Of a stretch of DNA of 64,000 nt, positions 55,983-64,000 are shown in pieces. The notes beneath the pieces are model-generated. The model was given only the letters and a program-made list of their open reading frames with translations. It was not told where the DNA came from and searched no databases. Every line of letters starts with the position of its first letter. The first letter of the stretch is position 1. The translations under genes were made by a program, and so were the position numbers. The DNA comes from Pelagibius sp. (GTDB lineage: Bacteria > Pseudomonadota > Alphaproteobacteria > Kiloniellales > Kiloniellaceae), in contig JANQMC010000030.1 in NCBI GenBank assembly GCA_028280305.1, positions 33,451 to 97,450 of the forward strand, in the 5' to 3' direction.

Positions 55983-57470
55983 TTACACTCCGCCCATGCA
56001 GAGATACTTGGTCTCCAGGAACTCCTCGATGCCGTACTTGGAGCCCTCACGGCCGATGCCGGATTCCTTGACCCCGCCGAAGGGCGCCACCTCGGTTGAG
56101 ATGAGGCCCGTGTTGATGCCGACCATGCCGCTTTCCAGGGCTTCGCCGACGCGCCAGACGCGGCCCAGGTCGCGGGCGTAGAAATAGGCTGCCAGCCCGA
56201 ACTCCGTATCGTTGGCGAGCGCGATGCCCTCCTCCTCCGTCTTGAAGCGGAACAGCGGTGCGACCGGGCCGAAGGTTTCTTCCCGCGTCACCTTCATGTC
56301 GGTCGTGACCTCGGTCAGCACGGTCGGCTGGTAAAAAGTGCCACCGCGCTCGTGCCGGGCGCCGCCGAGCACCACCTTGGCGCCCTTCCCGGCCGCATCG
56401 GCGACGTGCTCCTCGACCTTCTCCAAAGCCGCGGTGTCGATCAGCGGGCCCTGGCCAACACCCTCTTCCTGGCCCGGGCCGACCTTCAACTGCTTCACGG
56501 CTTCGGTCAGCTTGGCGGCGAAAGCGTCATAGACGCCTTCCTGCACGAAGATGCGGTTGGCGCAGACGCAGGTCTGGCCGGTATTGCGGAACTTGGAGAT
56601 CATCGCCCCCTCGACCGCCGCATCCAGATCGGCATCGTCGAAGACGATAAAGGGTGCGTTGCCGCCCAGCTCCATGGAGACTTTCTTCACCGTCGAGGCG
56701 CACTGCTGCATCAGCAGTTTGCCGACCTCGGTCGAACCGGTGAAGGAGAGCTTGCGCACGATCGGGCTGGACGTCATCTCGCCGCCGATCTCCTTGGCCG
56801 AACCGGTGACGATGTTGACGATGCCGGCTGGAATACCGGCGCGTTCAGCCAGCTCCGCCAGTGCCAGTGCCGAATAGGGGGTCTGCGCCGCCGGCTTGAT
56901 CACCACCGGGCAGCCCGCCGCCAGGGCCGGCGCACACTTACGGGTGATCATGGCATTGGGGAAGTTCCACGGCGTGATCGCCGCCACGACGCCGACCGAC
57001 TGTTTGATCACGACGATGCGCTTGTCGGCCTGATGCTGCGGAATCGTGTCGCCATAGACGCGCTTGGCCTCCTCGGCGAACCACTCGATGAAACTGGCCC
57101 CATAGACCACCTCGCCCCGGGATTCCGCCAAGGGCTTGCCCTGCTCCAAGGTCATGAGTTGGGCCAGGTCCTCCTGGTTCTCCAGGATCAGATCGAACCA
57201 CTTTCTGAGGATGGCACCGCGTTCCTTGGCCAGGAGACCGCGCCAGGCCGGCCAAGCCTTCTCCGCCGCCTCGATGGCCCGGCGGGTCTCGGCCGCCCCC
57301 ATCTTTGGCACGGTCCCGAGCACGTCGCCGTTGGCGGGGTTGGTTACTTCGATCGCCGCGCCGTTATCGGCATCGGCCCACTGGCCGTCGATATAGCACT
57401 GCTCCCGGAACAGGCTGGGGTTGGAAAGCCGCGGCGCGGCGGCGCCAAGGGGTTGGGTCTGCGCGGTCAT
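55983..57470 (-). CDS. gabD: Succinate-semialdehyde dehydrogenase
   Basis: 495 residues from the ATG at 57470, AGGAGG 10 nt upstream. Aldehyde dehydrogenase superfamily with NFPNAMITRKCAPALAAG, general base E in MELGGNAP (~255) and catalytic Cys in GQTCVCANR (~289), the CVC form seen in GabD. It oxidises succinate semialdehyde to succinate with NAD(P). Normal length. No other GABA gene is near. Confidence 0.9.
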   Translation of the reverse strand: MTAQTQPLGAAAPRLSNPSLFREQCYIDGQWADADNGAAIEVTNPANGDVLGTVPKMGAAETRRAIEAAEKAWPAWRGLLAKERGAILRKWFDLILENQEDLAQLMTLEQGKPLAESRGEVVYGASFIEWFAEEAKRVYGDTIPQHQADKRIVVIKQSVGVVAAITPWNFPNAMITRKCAPALAAGCPVVIKPAAQTPYSALALAELAERAGIPAGIVNIVTGSAKEIGGEMTSSPIVRKLSFTGSTEVGKLLMQQCASTVKKVSMELGGNAPFIVFDDADLDAAVEGAMISKFRNTGQTCVCANRIFVQEGVYDAFAAKLTEAVKQLKVGPGQEEGVGQGPLIDTAALEKVEEHVADAAGKGAKVVLGGARHERGGTFYQPTVLTEVTTDMKVTREETFGPVAPLFRFKTEEEGIALANDTEFGLAAYFYARDLGRVWRVGEALESGMVGINTGLISTEVAPFGGVKESGIGREGSKYGIEEFLETKYLCMGGV

Positions 57471-57695
57471 CTTGGGGAGTCCTCCTGTCGACCGGGGTGT
57501 CGTCCCCGGCATTGTCAGATCTTGAGGCGGAGTATAGACCTGTCAGAGGAAAGGACAATTGCCGGACACGCAGGGCAGATTTGCCCGGCCGCCCGGCGGT
57601 CCCGGGAAGCCCGCCCTCGGCGGTCCCCCTCGGCGGTCCGTGGAAGAATGACAGAGACCAAAGCCGTTTCCCGCCCGAGCGGAGAGAATGAGACC

Positions 57696-58088
57696 ATGAA
57701 GCACAGAGAACCAGGACAGTCTGAGTCGGAACCCAAGAGACCCCGGTTTCCGGTGCCGATGGGCCAGCCTGTCCGCGCCAGCCTGTCCGCCGGTCTGGCG
57801 GTGCTGCTGCTCTCGGCCCTGCCGGCGCAGGCTTCCGAGCGCTGCCACAAGGAAGTCGTCGACTATCTCGAAGAGCTGCCGCTGGCAGAAGGCGAGGTAA
57901 AGAGCCTTCGCATCATCGAGCGAACCAACATCTCCGACGATTTCGGCCCCGATATCTTTGGCGTCGATGCCTGGATCAGGTTGAATTCCTGTAGCGGCTA
58001 CCTAGTCATCAACATGACCAAAGGCTGCTTTGTCAAACAGGCCTACACCCGCGGGGATTGCAGCGTCCAGGGCTTGTCAAACTACTGA
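57696..58088 (+). CDS. Small exported Cys-motif protein, paralog 1 of 4
   Basis: 130 residues as called from the ATG at 57696; M22 (57759) would give a more usual signal peptide, cut at PAQAS. The mature part (~83 aa) has four cysteines, C50, C99, C111 and C122, and the family core RLNSCSGYLVINMTKGCFV, then QAYTRGDC.V and a final Tyr. I do not know this family. It resembles its three tandem neighbours throughout. Exported to the periplasm or beyond; function unknown. Confidence 0.75.
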   Translation: MKHREPGQSESEPKRPRFPVPMGQPVRASLSAGLAVLLLSALPAQASERCHKEVVDYLEELPLAEGEVKSLRIIERTNISDDFGPDIFGVDAWIRLNSCSGYLVINMTKGCFVKQAYTRGDCSVQGLSNY

Positions 58089-58180
58089 GTTCCCCTTAAA
58101 TCCAAGGTCTCCGCCGGCAACTTCCTGCGATCTCCGTCATCTGTTGCAAAGCCACTACCGCCGATCAACGAGGCTTCCGT

Positions 58181-58513
58181 ATGCTCCGCCGAATTTTGGT
58201 CATTGCGTTCGTCTGCTTCCTGCCGGGCGCTGCAGCGTCGCCGGCCCTCGCCCAGACTTTTCCAAACTGCGCCGAGTGGGCCGAAGCCGAGATACGGAGC
58301 CTGCCGTTTGACCCCGAAGAGCGGATCGTCTCCCTGCGCTACGAGCGGATCGTCAATCGCGGGGACCAGGGGCCGGAGTTGCTGGGCGTACGGGCCTGGG
58401 TCCGGCTGAAGTCCTGCAGCGGCTACCTGGTGATCGACATGACCCGGTCCTGCTTCGTCCGCCAGAGTTACACCCGGGGTAACTGCGCCGTTGAGGGTGT
58501 GACCCGCTACTAA
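58181..58513 (+). CDS. Small exported Cys-motif protein, paralog 2 of 4
   Basis: 110 residues with a clean signal peptide (to ~24, PALAQ). Cysteines C30, C79, C91 and C102; core RLKSCSGYLVIDMTRSCFV, SYTRGNCAVEG and C-terminal RY. The C79-C91 and C91-C102 spacings (12 and 11) equal those of paralogs 1 and 4. 92 nt after paralog 1. Unrecognised family. Confidence 0.8.
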   Translation: MLRRILVIAFVCFLPGAAASPALAQTFPNCAEWAEAEIRSLPFDPEERIVSLRYERIVNRGDQGPELLGVRAWVRLKSCSGYLVIDMTRSCFVRQSYTRGNCAVEGVTRY

Positions 58514-58702
58514 GGCTCCGCCGCGGGACACCAAGAGCGGCCGAACTGAGGGCAAAGACAGCCTGTGGGCTGGCAAGACCGATTGCCGGAGCCGAGCCAC
58601 CCTCCGCGAACACTGCTCTGGTCACCGGTCCGTGACTGGGAATTTCCGAGCGCCGACCTATTTGAAAGCCAAAGCGTAATTTGGGAAAGAGGTCGAACTC
58701 TA

Positions 58703-59047
58703 ATGATCAAGACAAACCTTGGTGTCTGGCTTGCCGCACTCGCGATCGCGGTGTTCCTGGGCGCAGAGAATGCCGCTGCCGACAGCCGCGACGACCGCTT
58801 CGAGGCAAAGGCGCGGGCGCATCTGGCCACGCTGGACATCACGGAAACGGATATACGATCCATCCGCATCGTCCTGCTTCGGCGCAAAGACGACCGGGCC
58901 GGCCCGGATATCCGCGGTGGGGAGGCCTGGGTGCGCCTCAACGACTGCAGCGGCTATGTGGTTGTCGTCATGAACCGCGCAGCCGCCTTTGTCCGTCAGG
59001 CCTACACCCGCGGCGACTGCTCGGTTCCGGGGCTCGCCAACTATTAG
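58703..59047 (+). CDS. Small exported Cys-motif protein, paralog 3 of 4, two-Cys form
   Basis: 114 residues from the ATG at 58703 with an AGAGG site; a longer open frame upstream has no signal peptide. Signal to ~26 (ENAAA). It keeps C82 (NDCSGY) and C106 (RGDCSV) but has lost both the N-terminal Cys and the Cys of the CFV motif (NRAAAFV, one residue longer). The joint loss suggests that those two are a disulfide pair in the other paralogs. Unrecognised family. Confidence 0.78.
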   Translation: MIKTNLGVWLAALAIAVFLGAENAAADSRDDRFEAKARAHLATLDITETDIRSIRIVLLRRKDDRAGPDIRGGEAWVRLNDCSGYVVVVMNRAAAFVRQAYTRGDCSVPGLANY

Positions 59048-59084
59048 ATCCGACTCCAGACATCGCATGGGGCATTTGCCCGAT

Positions 59085-59109
59085 CAGCTCTGACAATTGC
59101 GCAGAGCTG
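59085..59109 (+). other. Hairpin upstream of small paralog 4
   Basis: CAGCTCTG (59085-59092) and CAGAGCTG (59102-59109) pair perfectly around a 9-nt loop. No T-run follows. A second weak dyad, CCCAG-TTTTAAAAC-CTGGG, lies at 59142-59160. They may mark a leader or the end of paralog 3's transcript. Confidence 0.35.
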
Positions 59110-59183
59110 AGTTGCAGGGCTTGGCATGACGTGTGATCGACCCCAGTTTTAAAACCTGGGTAGTTGATTTCCGGGATATCGCC

Positions 59184-59519
59184 ATGCTCTTCCGCGTCCT
59201 TGCCTTTGCCTGTCTGATCTCCCTACCGGCAGCGGCCAGCTTGCTGGCAGCTTCCACTCCGGCCGCCGCGGCGCTTCAGTGCGAGGCGCAGATCAATGAA
59301 TCCCTTGCCGGCATGTCGATTCCACAGGATGACGTGAAGTCGGTGAGGGTAATGCGCCGTGGAAAAGGCGCAAAGTCAGCAACCAACTATACCTGGGATG
59401 CCTGGGTCCGGCGGAACTCCTGCAGCGGCTATGTGATGATCCACATGACCCGAACCTGCATGATTCAACAGGTTTACACGACCGGCGACTGCAGGGTTGA
59501 CGGCATGCAGCGTTACTAG
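59184..59519 (+). CDS. Small exported Cys-motif protein, paralog 4 of 4
   Basis: 111 residues from ATG 59184, where the hydrophobic signal begins; a GTG at 59133 would add 17 polar residues. Signal to ~30 (TPAAAA). Cysteines C33, C80, C92 and C103 keep the family spacing; core RRNSCSGYVMIHMTRTCMI and TTGDCRVDG, ending RY. The most diverged of the four-Cys members. 136 nt after paralog 3. Confidence 0.78.
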   Translation: MLFRVLAFACLISLPAAASLLAASTPAAAALQCEAQINESLAGMSIPQDDVKSVRVMRRGKGAKSATNYTWDAWVRRNSCSGYVMIHMTRTCMIQQVYTTGDCRVDGMQRY

Positions 59520-59547
59520 TTCCCTAAACCTCTGGGTAGAGCGAATC

Positions 59548-59590
59548 ATCCGCATAAGTCATGCGGATGCACGATCCGAGGCAACTCGGA
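59548..59590 (+). promoter_or_regulatory. Two leader hairpins before the cupredoxin gene
   Basis: CATCCGCAT (59548-59556) and ATGCGGATG (59562-59570) form a 9-bp perfect stem with a 5-nt loop. CCGAG (59577-59581) and CTCGG (59586-59590) form a second. The ribosome site AAGGGAG follows immediately at 59591. They could tune translation or simply end the preceding transcript. Confidence 0.4.
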
Positions 59591-59609
59591 AGGGAGAACC
59601 CGTCAATTG

Positions 59610-60080
59610 ATGCGCAAGCTCGCTCTCGCCGCCGCGACCATGGCCCTGATCATGAATCCGTTCTGGGCCACCGCCGATCAAACCATAGAGGTCGATCAGA
59701 TTACCGATCCCGGGGCCCGCTCGGCCCATGAGATGTTTCGATTCTCACCCGATCTGGTGAAACTGGATCCTGGGGAAAAGCTGATATTTCTGAATTCGCG
59801 GTCCCACCACACCGTTCACAGCATTCCTCAGTTCTGGCCCGAGCAGGCCCCAAAGGTGGCGATTTCCAACAAACCAAGGGTCGAGGTGGCGCTCGAACAG
59901 GAGGGCTTCTACGGCTTCACCTGCCGCCGCCACGGAACCTATGGCATGACCCTGCTGGTCGTCGTCGGCAACCCGGAGATCGGGGCTGATTTTGAGGAGA
60001 GAATCGACGCAATGCGGGCTTCCAGCCGCGAGAAAGCATCTTTCCGAGCCTTGATCGAAAGGTATCGAGGCTCCCTTTAG
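59610..60080 (+). CDS. Exported pseudoazurin-like cupredoxin
   Basis: 156 residues from the ATG at 59610 with a signal peptide (to ~23, ATAD). Type 1 copper ligands match pseudoazurin spacing: H67 (SHHTVHSI), C105, H108 and M113 (CRRHGTYGM). A charged helical extension (~128-156) follows the domain, longer than in classical pseudoazurins. A periplasmic electron carrier is the natural inference; its partner is unknown. The convergent glmS stop is only 5 nt away. Confidence 0.85.
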   Translation: MRKLALAAATMALIMNPFWATADQTIEVDQITDPGARSAHEMFRFSPDLVKLDPGEKLIFLNSRSHHTVHSIPQFWPEQAPKVAISNKPRVEVALEQEGFYGFTCRRHGTYGMTLLVVVGNPEIGADFEERIDAMRASSREKASFRALIERYRGSL

Positions 60081-60085
60081 CCTCT

Positions 60086-61909
<1,824 letters not shown>

Positions 61910-61968
61910 ATATCCTTGATCCTCTCGTTTACCTGACGCTGCCGAAGCGCTTTATGGCGGTTCGGAAT

Positions 61969-63345
61969 TCAGCCCTTCTTGCCGTCTTTCGCGATCTTCT
62001 TCGCTTCCTGCTCAGCCCGGTACTGCGCCGCCCTGCCGGGGCGCTGCTGCTGCTCGCCACGCGCCACCGCCAGGGCATCGCCGGGCACATCCTTGGTGAT
62101 GGTGCTGCCGGCGCCGATCAAGGCACCGGGCCCCACATCCACCGGGGCCACCAGAGCGGTGTTCGAGCCGATGAAGGCTCCGGCCCCGATGGTGGTGCGA
62201 TGCTTGGCATAGCCGTCGTAGTTGCAGGTGATGGTGCCGGCGCCGATGTTGGCCCCCGCCCCGACGCTGGCATCGCCGATGTAACTCAGATGGTTGGCCT
62301 TGGCGCCGGTCCCGAGTTCGGCATTCTTGATTTCGACAAAGTTGCCGACATGGGTCTTTTCCGCCAGCCGGGCGCCCGGACGCAGGCGGGCAAAGGGTCC
62401 CAGGACAGAGTCGTCGGAGACCTTCGCCCCCTCCAGATGACAGAAACTGCGGATCTCCACCCGGTCCCCCACCGTGACGCCGGGTCCGAAGAACACCGAG
62501 GGAAACACGGTTACGTCACGCCCCAGCCGCGTGTCGGCGGAAAACCAAGTCGTCGCCGGATCGATCAGGGTGACACCGGCATCCATCGCCCGGCGGCGCA
62601 GACGATCCTGCATCACACCCTCGACCAGCGCCAGATCGGCTCGTGAGTTCACCCCGTGTACTTCTTCCGCCGGACACTCCACCACGCCGGCGGGGCGGCC
62701 GTCCTGATGGGCCAGGCCGAAAATGTCGGTCAGGTAGTATTCGCCCTGGGCGTTGTCGCTGCCGAGCCGTTCGATCAGATCGAAAAGGCGCCGGCCCAGG
62801 CCGATAACGATACCGGCATTGCAAAGGCCGATCCGGCGCTGCGCTGAGTCGGCATCGGCGAATTCGACGATTTTCTCAACCCGCCCGGAGTCGTCCAGGA
62901 TGATACGGCCATAGTGGGCCGGGTCCTCCGGCCGGAAACCCAGGCCGATAATCTCCGGCGCCCCGGGTTCGGCGCGCGCCGCCACCATCCGGTTCAGCGT
63001 CTCCGCGGTCAATAGCGGGGTGTCGCCGAAGACCACCAGGATCTCGGTCTCGACGATGCCGAGCAGAGGCTCCAGCGCCTCCCGGGCCGCGGCAACGGCA
63101 TGGCCGGTGCCATGCGGCTTGGCCTGGACAGCGTAACGGCTGGGGGCCGCCGCCGCCTCGACATCGGCCATGCCCGGGGCGATGACAACGACGGTTTCTT
63201 CCGGCGAAAGCGTAGCGACGGAGGACTGTACGTGACGCAGCATGGAACGGCCGGCGACCGGGTGCAGCACCTTGGGCAGGTCGGACTTCATGCGGCTGCC
63301 TTTGCCGGCAGCCAGGATTACGACGGCGAGTTTACGGTCTGACAT
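61969..63345 (-). CDS. glmU: Bifunctional GlmU (UDP-GlcNAc synthesis)
   Basis: 458 residues. N-terminal uridylyltransferase with VVILAAGKGSRMKSDLPKVL (residues 8-27) and a C-terminal left-handed beta-helix acetyltransferase (~255-445) with GTGAKANHLSYIGDA and the His of the NYDGYAKH loop. Makes UDP-N-acetylglucosamine from the glmM product. The gap upstream (63346-63642) has a near-duplicate AACCGGGCGGA (63381 and 63422) but no gene. Confidence 0.97.
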   Translation of the reverse strand: MSDRKLAVVILAAGKGSRMKSDLPKVLHPVAGRSMLRHVQSSVATLSPEETVVVIAPGMADVEAAAAPSRYAVQAKPHGTGHAVAAAREALEPLLGIVETEILVVFGDTPLLTAETLNRMVAARAEPGAPEIIGLGFRPEDPAHYGRIILDDSGRVEKIVEFADADSAQRRIGLCNAGIVIGLGRRLFDLIERLGSDNAQGEYYLTDIFGLAHQDGRPAGVVECPAEEVHGVNSRADLALVEGVMQDRLRRRAMDAGVTLIDPATTWFSADTRLGRDVTVFPSVFFGPGVTVGDRVEIRSFCHLEGAKVSDDSVLGPFARLRPGARLAEKTHVGNFVEIKNAELGTGAKANHLSYIGDASVGAGANIGAGTITCNYDGYAKHRTTIGAGAFIGSNTALVAPVDVGPGALIGAGSTITKDVPGDALAVARGEQQQRPGRAAQYRAEQEAKKIAKDGKKG

Positions 63346-63572
63346 GGTGGAATCGTCAAATCTAAATCAGTGCTGATGATAAACCGGGCGGAAGTCTCCA
63401 GGATCGGAGTCGTTTCACTTGAACCGGGCGGAGAGTGCCACAGGCCAATTTTTCCCAGCAAATCAACAATTGTTGCCGCTTATTACAGGCTGTTGCGGTT
63501 TGTTTCAAGGAAGGACCCGAAAGCCACAGAGAGCGGAAACCGCCAGGTATCCGCTCCCCGATCCGAATAAGA

Positions 63573-63606
63573 GAGAGGGCGGATACCGCTGGGTATCCGC
63601 CCTCTC
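63573..63606 (-). terminator. Terminator of the histone H1-like gene
   Basis: GAGAGGGCGGATACC (63573-63587) and GGTATCCGCCCTCTC (63592-63606) form a perfect 15-bp stem with a 4-nt loop. It lies 37 nt past the minus-strand stop at 63643. The minus-side tail (TCTCTTATT) is only moderately T-rich. Confidence 0.7.
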
Positions 63607-63642
63607 CTGCTTTGCACTCAATAAGCCGAAATCGCGTCAGTA

Positions 63643-64000
63643 TTAGCGCCGCGCCATGCCGTTCCGGTAGGAACTCGTGCGGGTCGCCCTGGCAATCGCA
63701 GCCATGCGATTGGCCGTTGACGGACGCGAAGATGCCAGACGAGCTGCGATCAGGCGACGCGTCGCAATAGCCTTACGGGAAGGCGTCCTGCGGGCGATAG
63801 CCTTACGGGCAGTCGTCTTGCGAGCCGTCGTTTTGCGAGCCGGGCTACGACGAGCCGTGGTCTTGCGAGCGGTCGTCTTCCGCGCGGCGCTCTTGCGAAC
63901 TACGCGCTTCTTGGCGGCCGTCTTGCGAGCCGGACTACGGCGAGCCGTGGTCTTGCGAGCGGTCGTCTTCCGCGCGGCGCTCTTGCGAACTACGCGCTTC
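63643..64000 (-). CDS. Histone H1-like Lys/Arg/Ala-rich protein, N-terminus outside window
   Basis: Open on the minus strand from the window edge to TAA at 63643-63645: 118 residues of the C-terminal part. It is made of short repeats of the ARKTTARKTTARRSPARK and KKRVVRKSAARK kind, ending TSSYRNGMARR. Composition is almost only Lys, Arg, Ala, Thr, Ser, Val. Such tails occur in bacterial histone H1-like DNA-binding proteins (AlgP, HctB type), which bind nucleic acid without a fixed fold. It was missed by simple ORF calling because its start is beyond the edge. Confidence 0.8.
   Translation of the reverse strand, partial: KRVVRKSAARKTTARKTTARRSPARKTAAKKRVVRKSAARKTTARKTTARRSPARKTTARKTTARKAIARRTPSRKAIATRRLIAARLASSRPSTANRMAAIARATRTSSYRNGMARR
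63841..64000. repeat. 90-bp-period tandem repeat in the histone-like gene
   Basis: 63841-63910 and 63931-64000 are 70-nt blocks with two mismatches, a 90-nt (30-codon) period. The near identity at DNA level, including silent positions, implies recent duplication or conversion. The repeat continues past the edge. Confidence 0.85.

Overview
The window is a stretch of a GC-rich alphaproteobacterial chromosome. The best fit is the Rhodospirillales in the broad sense (Kiloniellales/Rhodovibrionales-like); this is inferred from gene content, not from a marker gene. Supporting points are a purB - F1-ATPase zeta inhibitor (DUF1476) - purC - purS - purQ - purL - bolA - grxD order, a class II DAHP synthase, a small glutamyl-tRNA synthetase, sfsA-map-radC, and intergenic palindromic repeats of a kind I associate with this group. 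No rRNA or tRNA gene, CRISPR array, phage or intact insertion sequence was seen.

Left region (1-12.2 kb) is the accessory and least described part. A truncated gene for a tandem LCCL-domain protein faces four consecutive minus-strand genes (689-11915). These encode large exported paralogs of 722-1021 residues that I cannot assign to a named family. They share a signal peptide, a common N-terminal domain, a cysteine-bounded beta-rich module, two or four 'CP...C' modules, a C-terminal domain and, in three of the four, a nearly identical C-terminal tail. Long leaders between them carry repeated elements, including a hairpin found three times. A 1.1 kb gap holds two copies of the leader, as if a fifth paralog had been lost.

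Region 12.2-31.8 kb is mostly housekeeping: pirin, a CinA-like protein, a lipoprotein, sfsA, map, radC, purB, the zeta inhibitor, an NRDE protein and the purine genes. Between purC and purS lies a MarR / isoprenylcysteine methyltransferase-like / SYLF-domain insert. It has three copies of an inverted-repeat operator and a 15-codon leader ORF overlapping the methyltransferase start. Then come bolA, grxD, a LapG-like protease, an MFS transporter, a CARDB-like exported protein and rpsD.

Region 31.9-49.4 kb carries an EamA transporter, arfB, a histidine phosphatase, an SDR, trmJ, citramalate synthase, a GcvA-type LysR regulator divergent from a DUF1127 gene, a universal stress protein, DUF1287 and SIMPL proteins, a GFA-family zinc protein, class II DAHP synthase, an NAD salvage run (pncB-like, sufE, nadE) and a soluble double-PAS chemoreceptor.

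Region 49.7-64 kb holds gltX, cysS, gor, cfa, gabD, a second tandem array of four tiny exported paralogs (57.7-59.5 kb) followed by a pseudoazurin-like cupredoxin, then glmU-glmS. At the right edge is the C-terminal part of a histone H1-like Lys/Arg/Ala-rich protein built on a 90-bp DNA repeat. The two unassigned exported-protein arrays are the strongest candidates for undescribed biology here.
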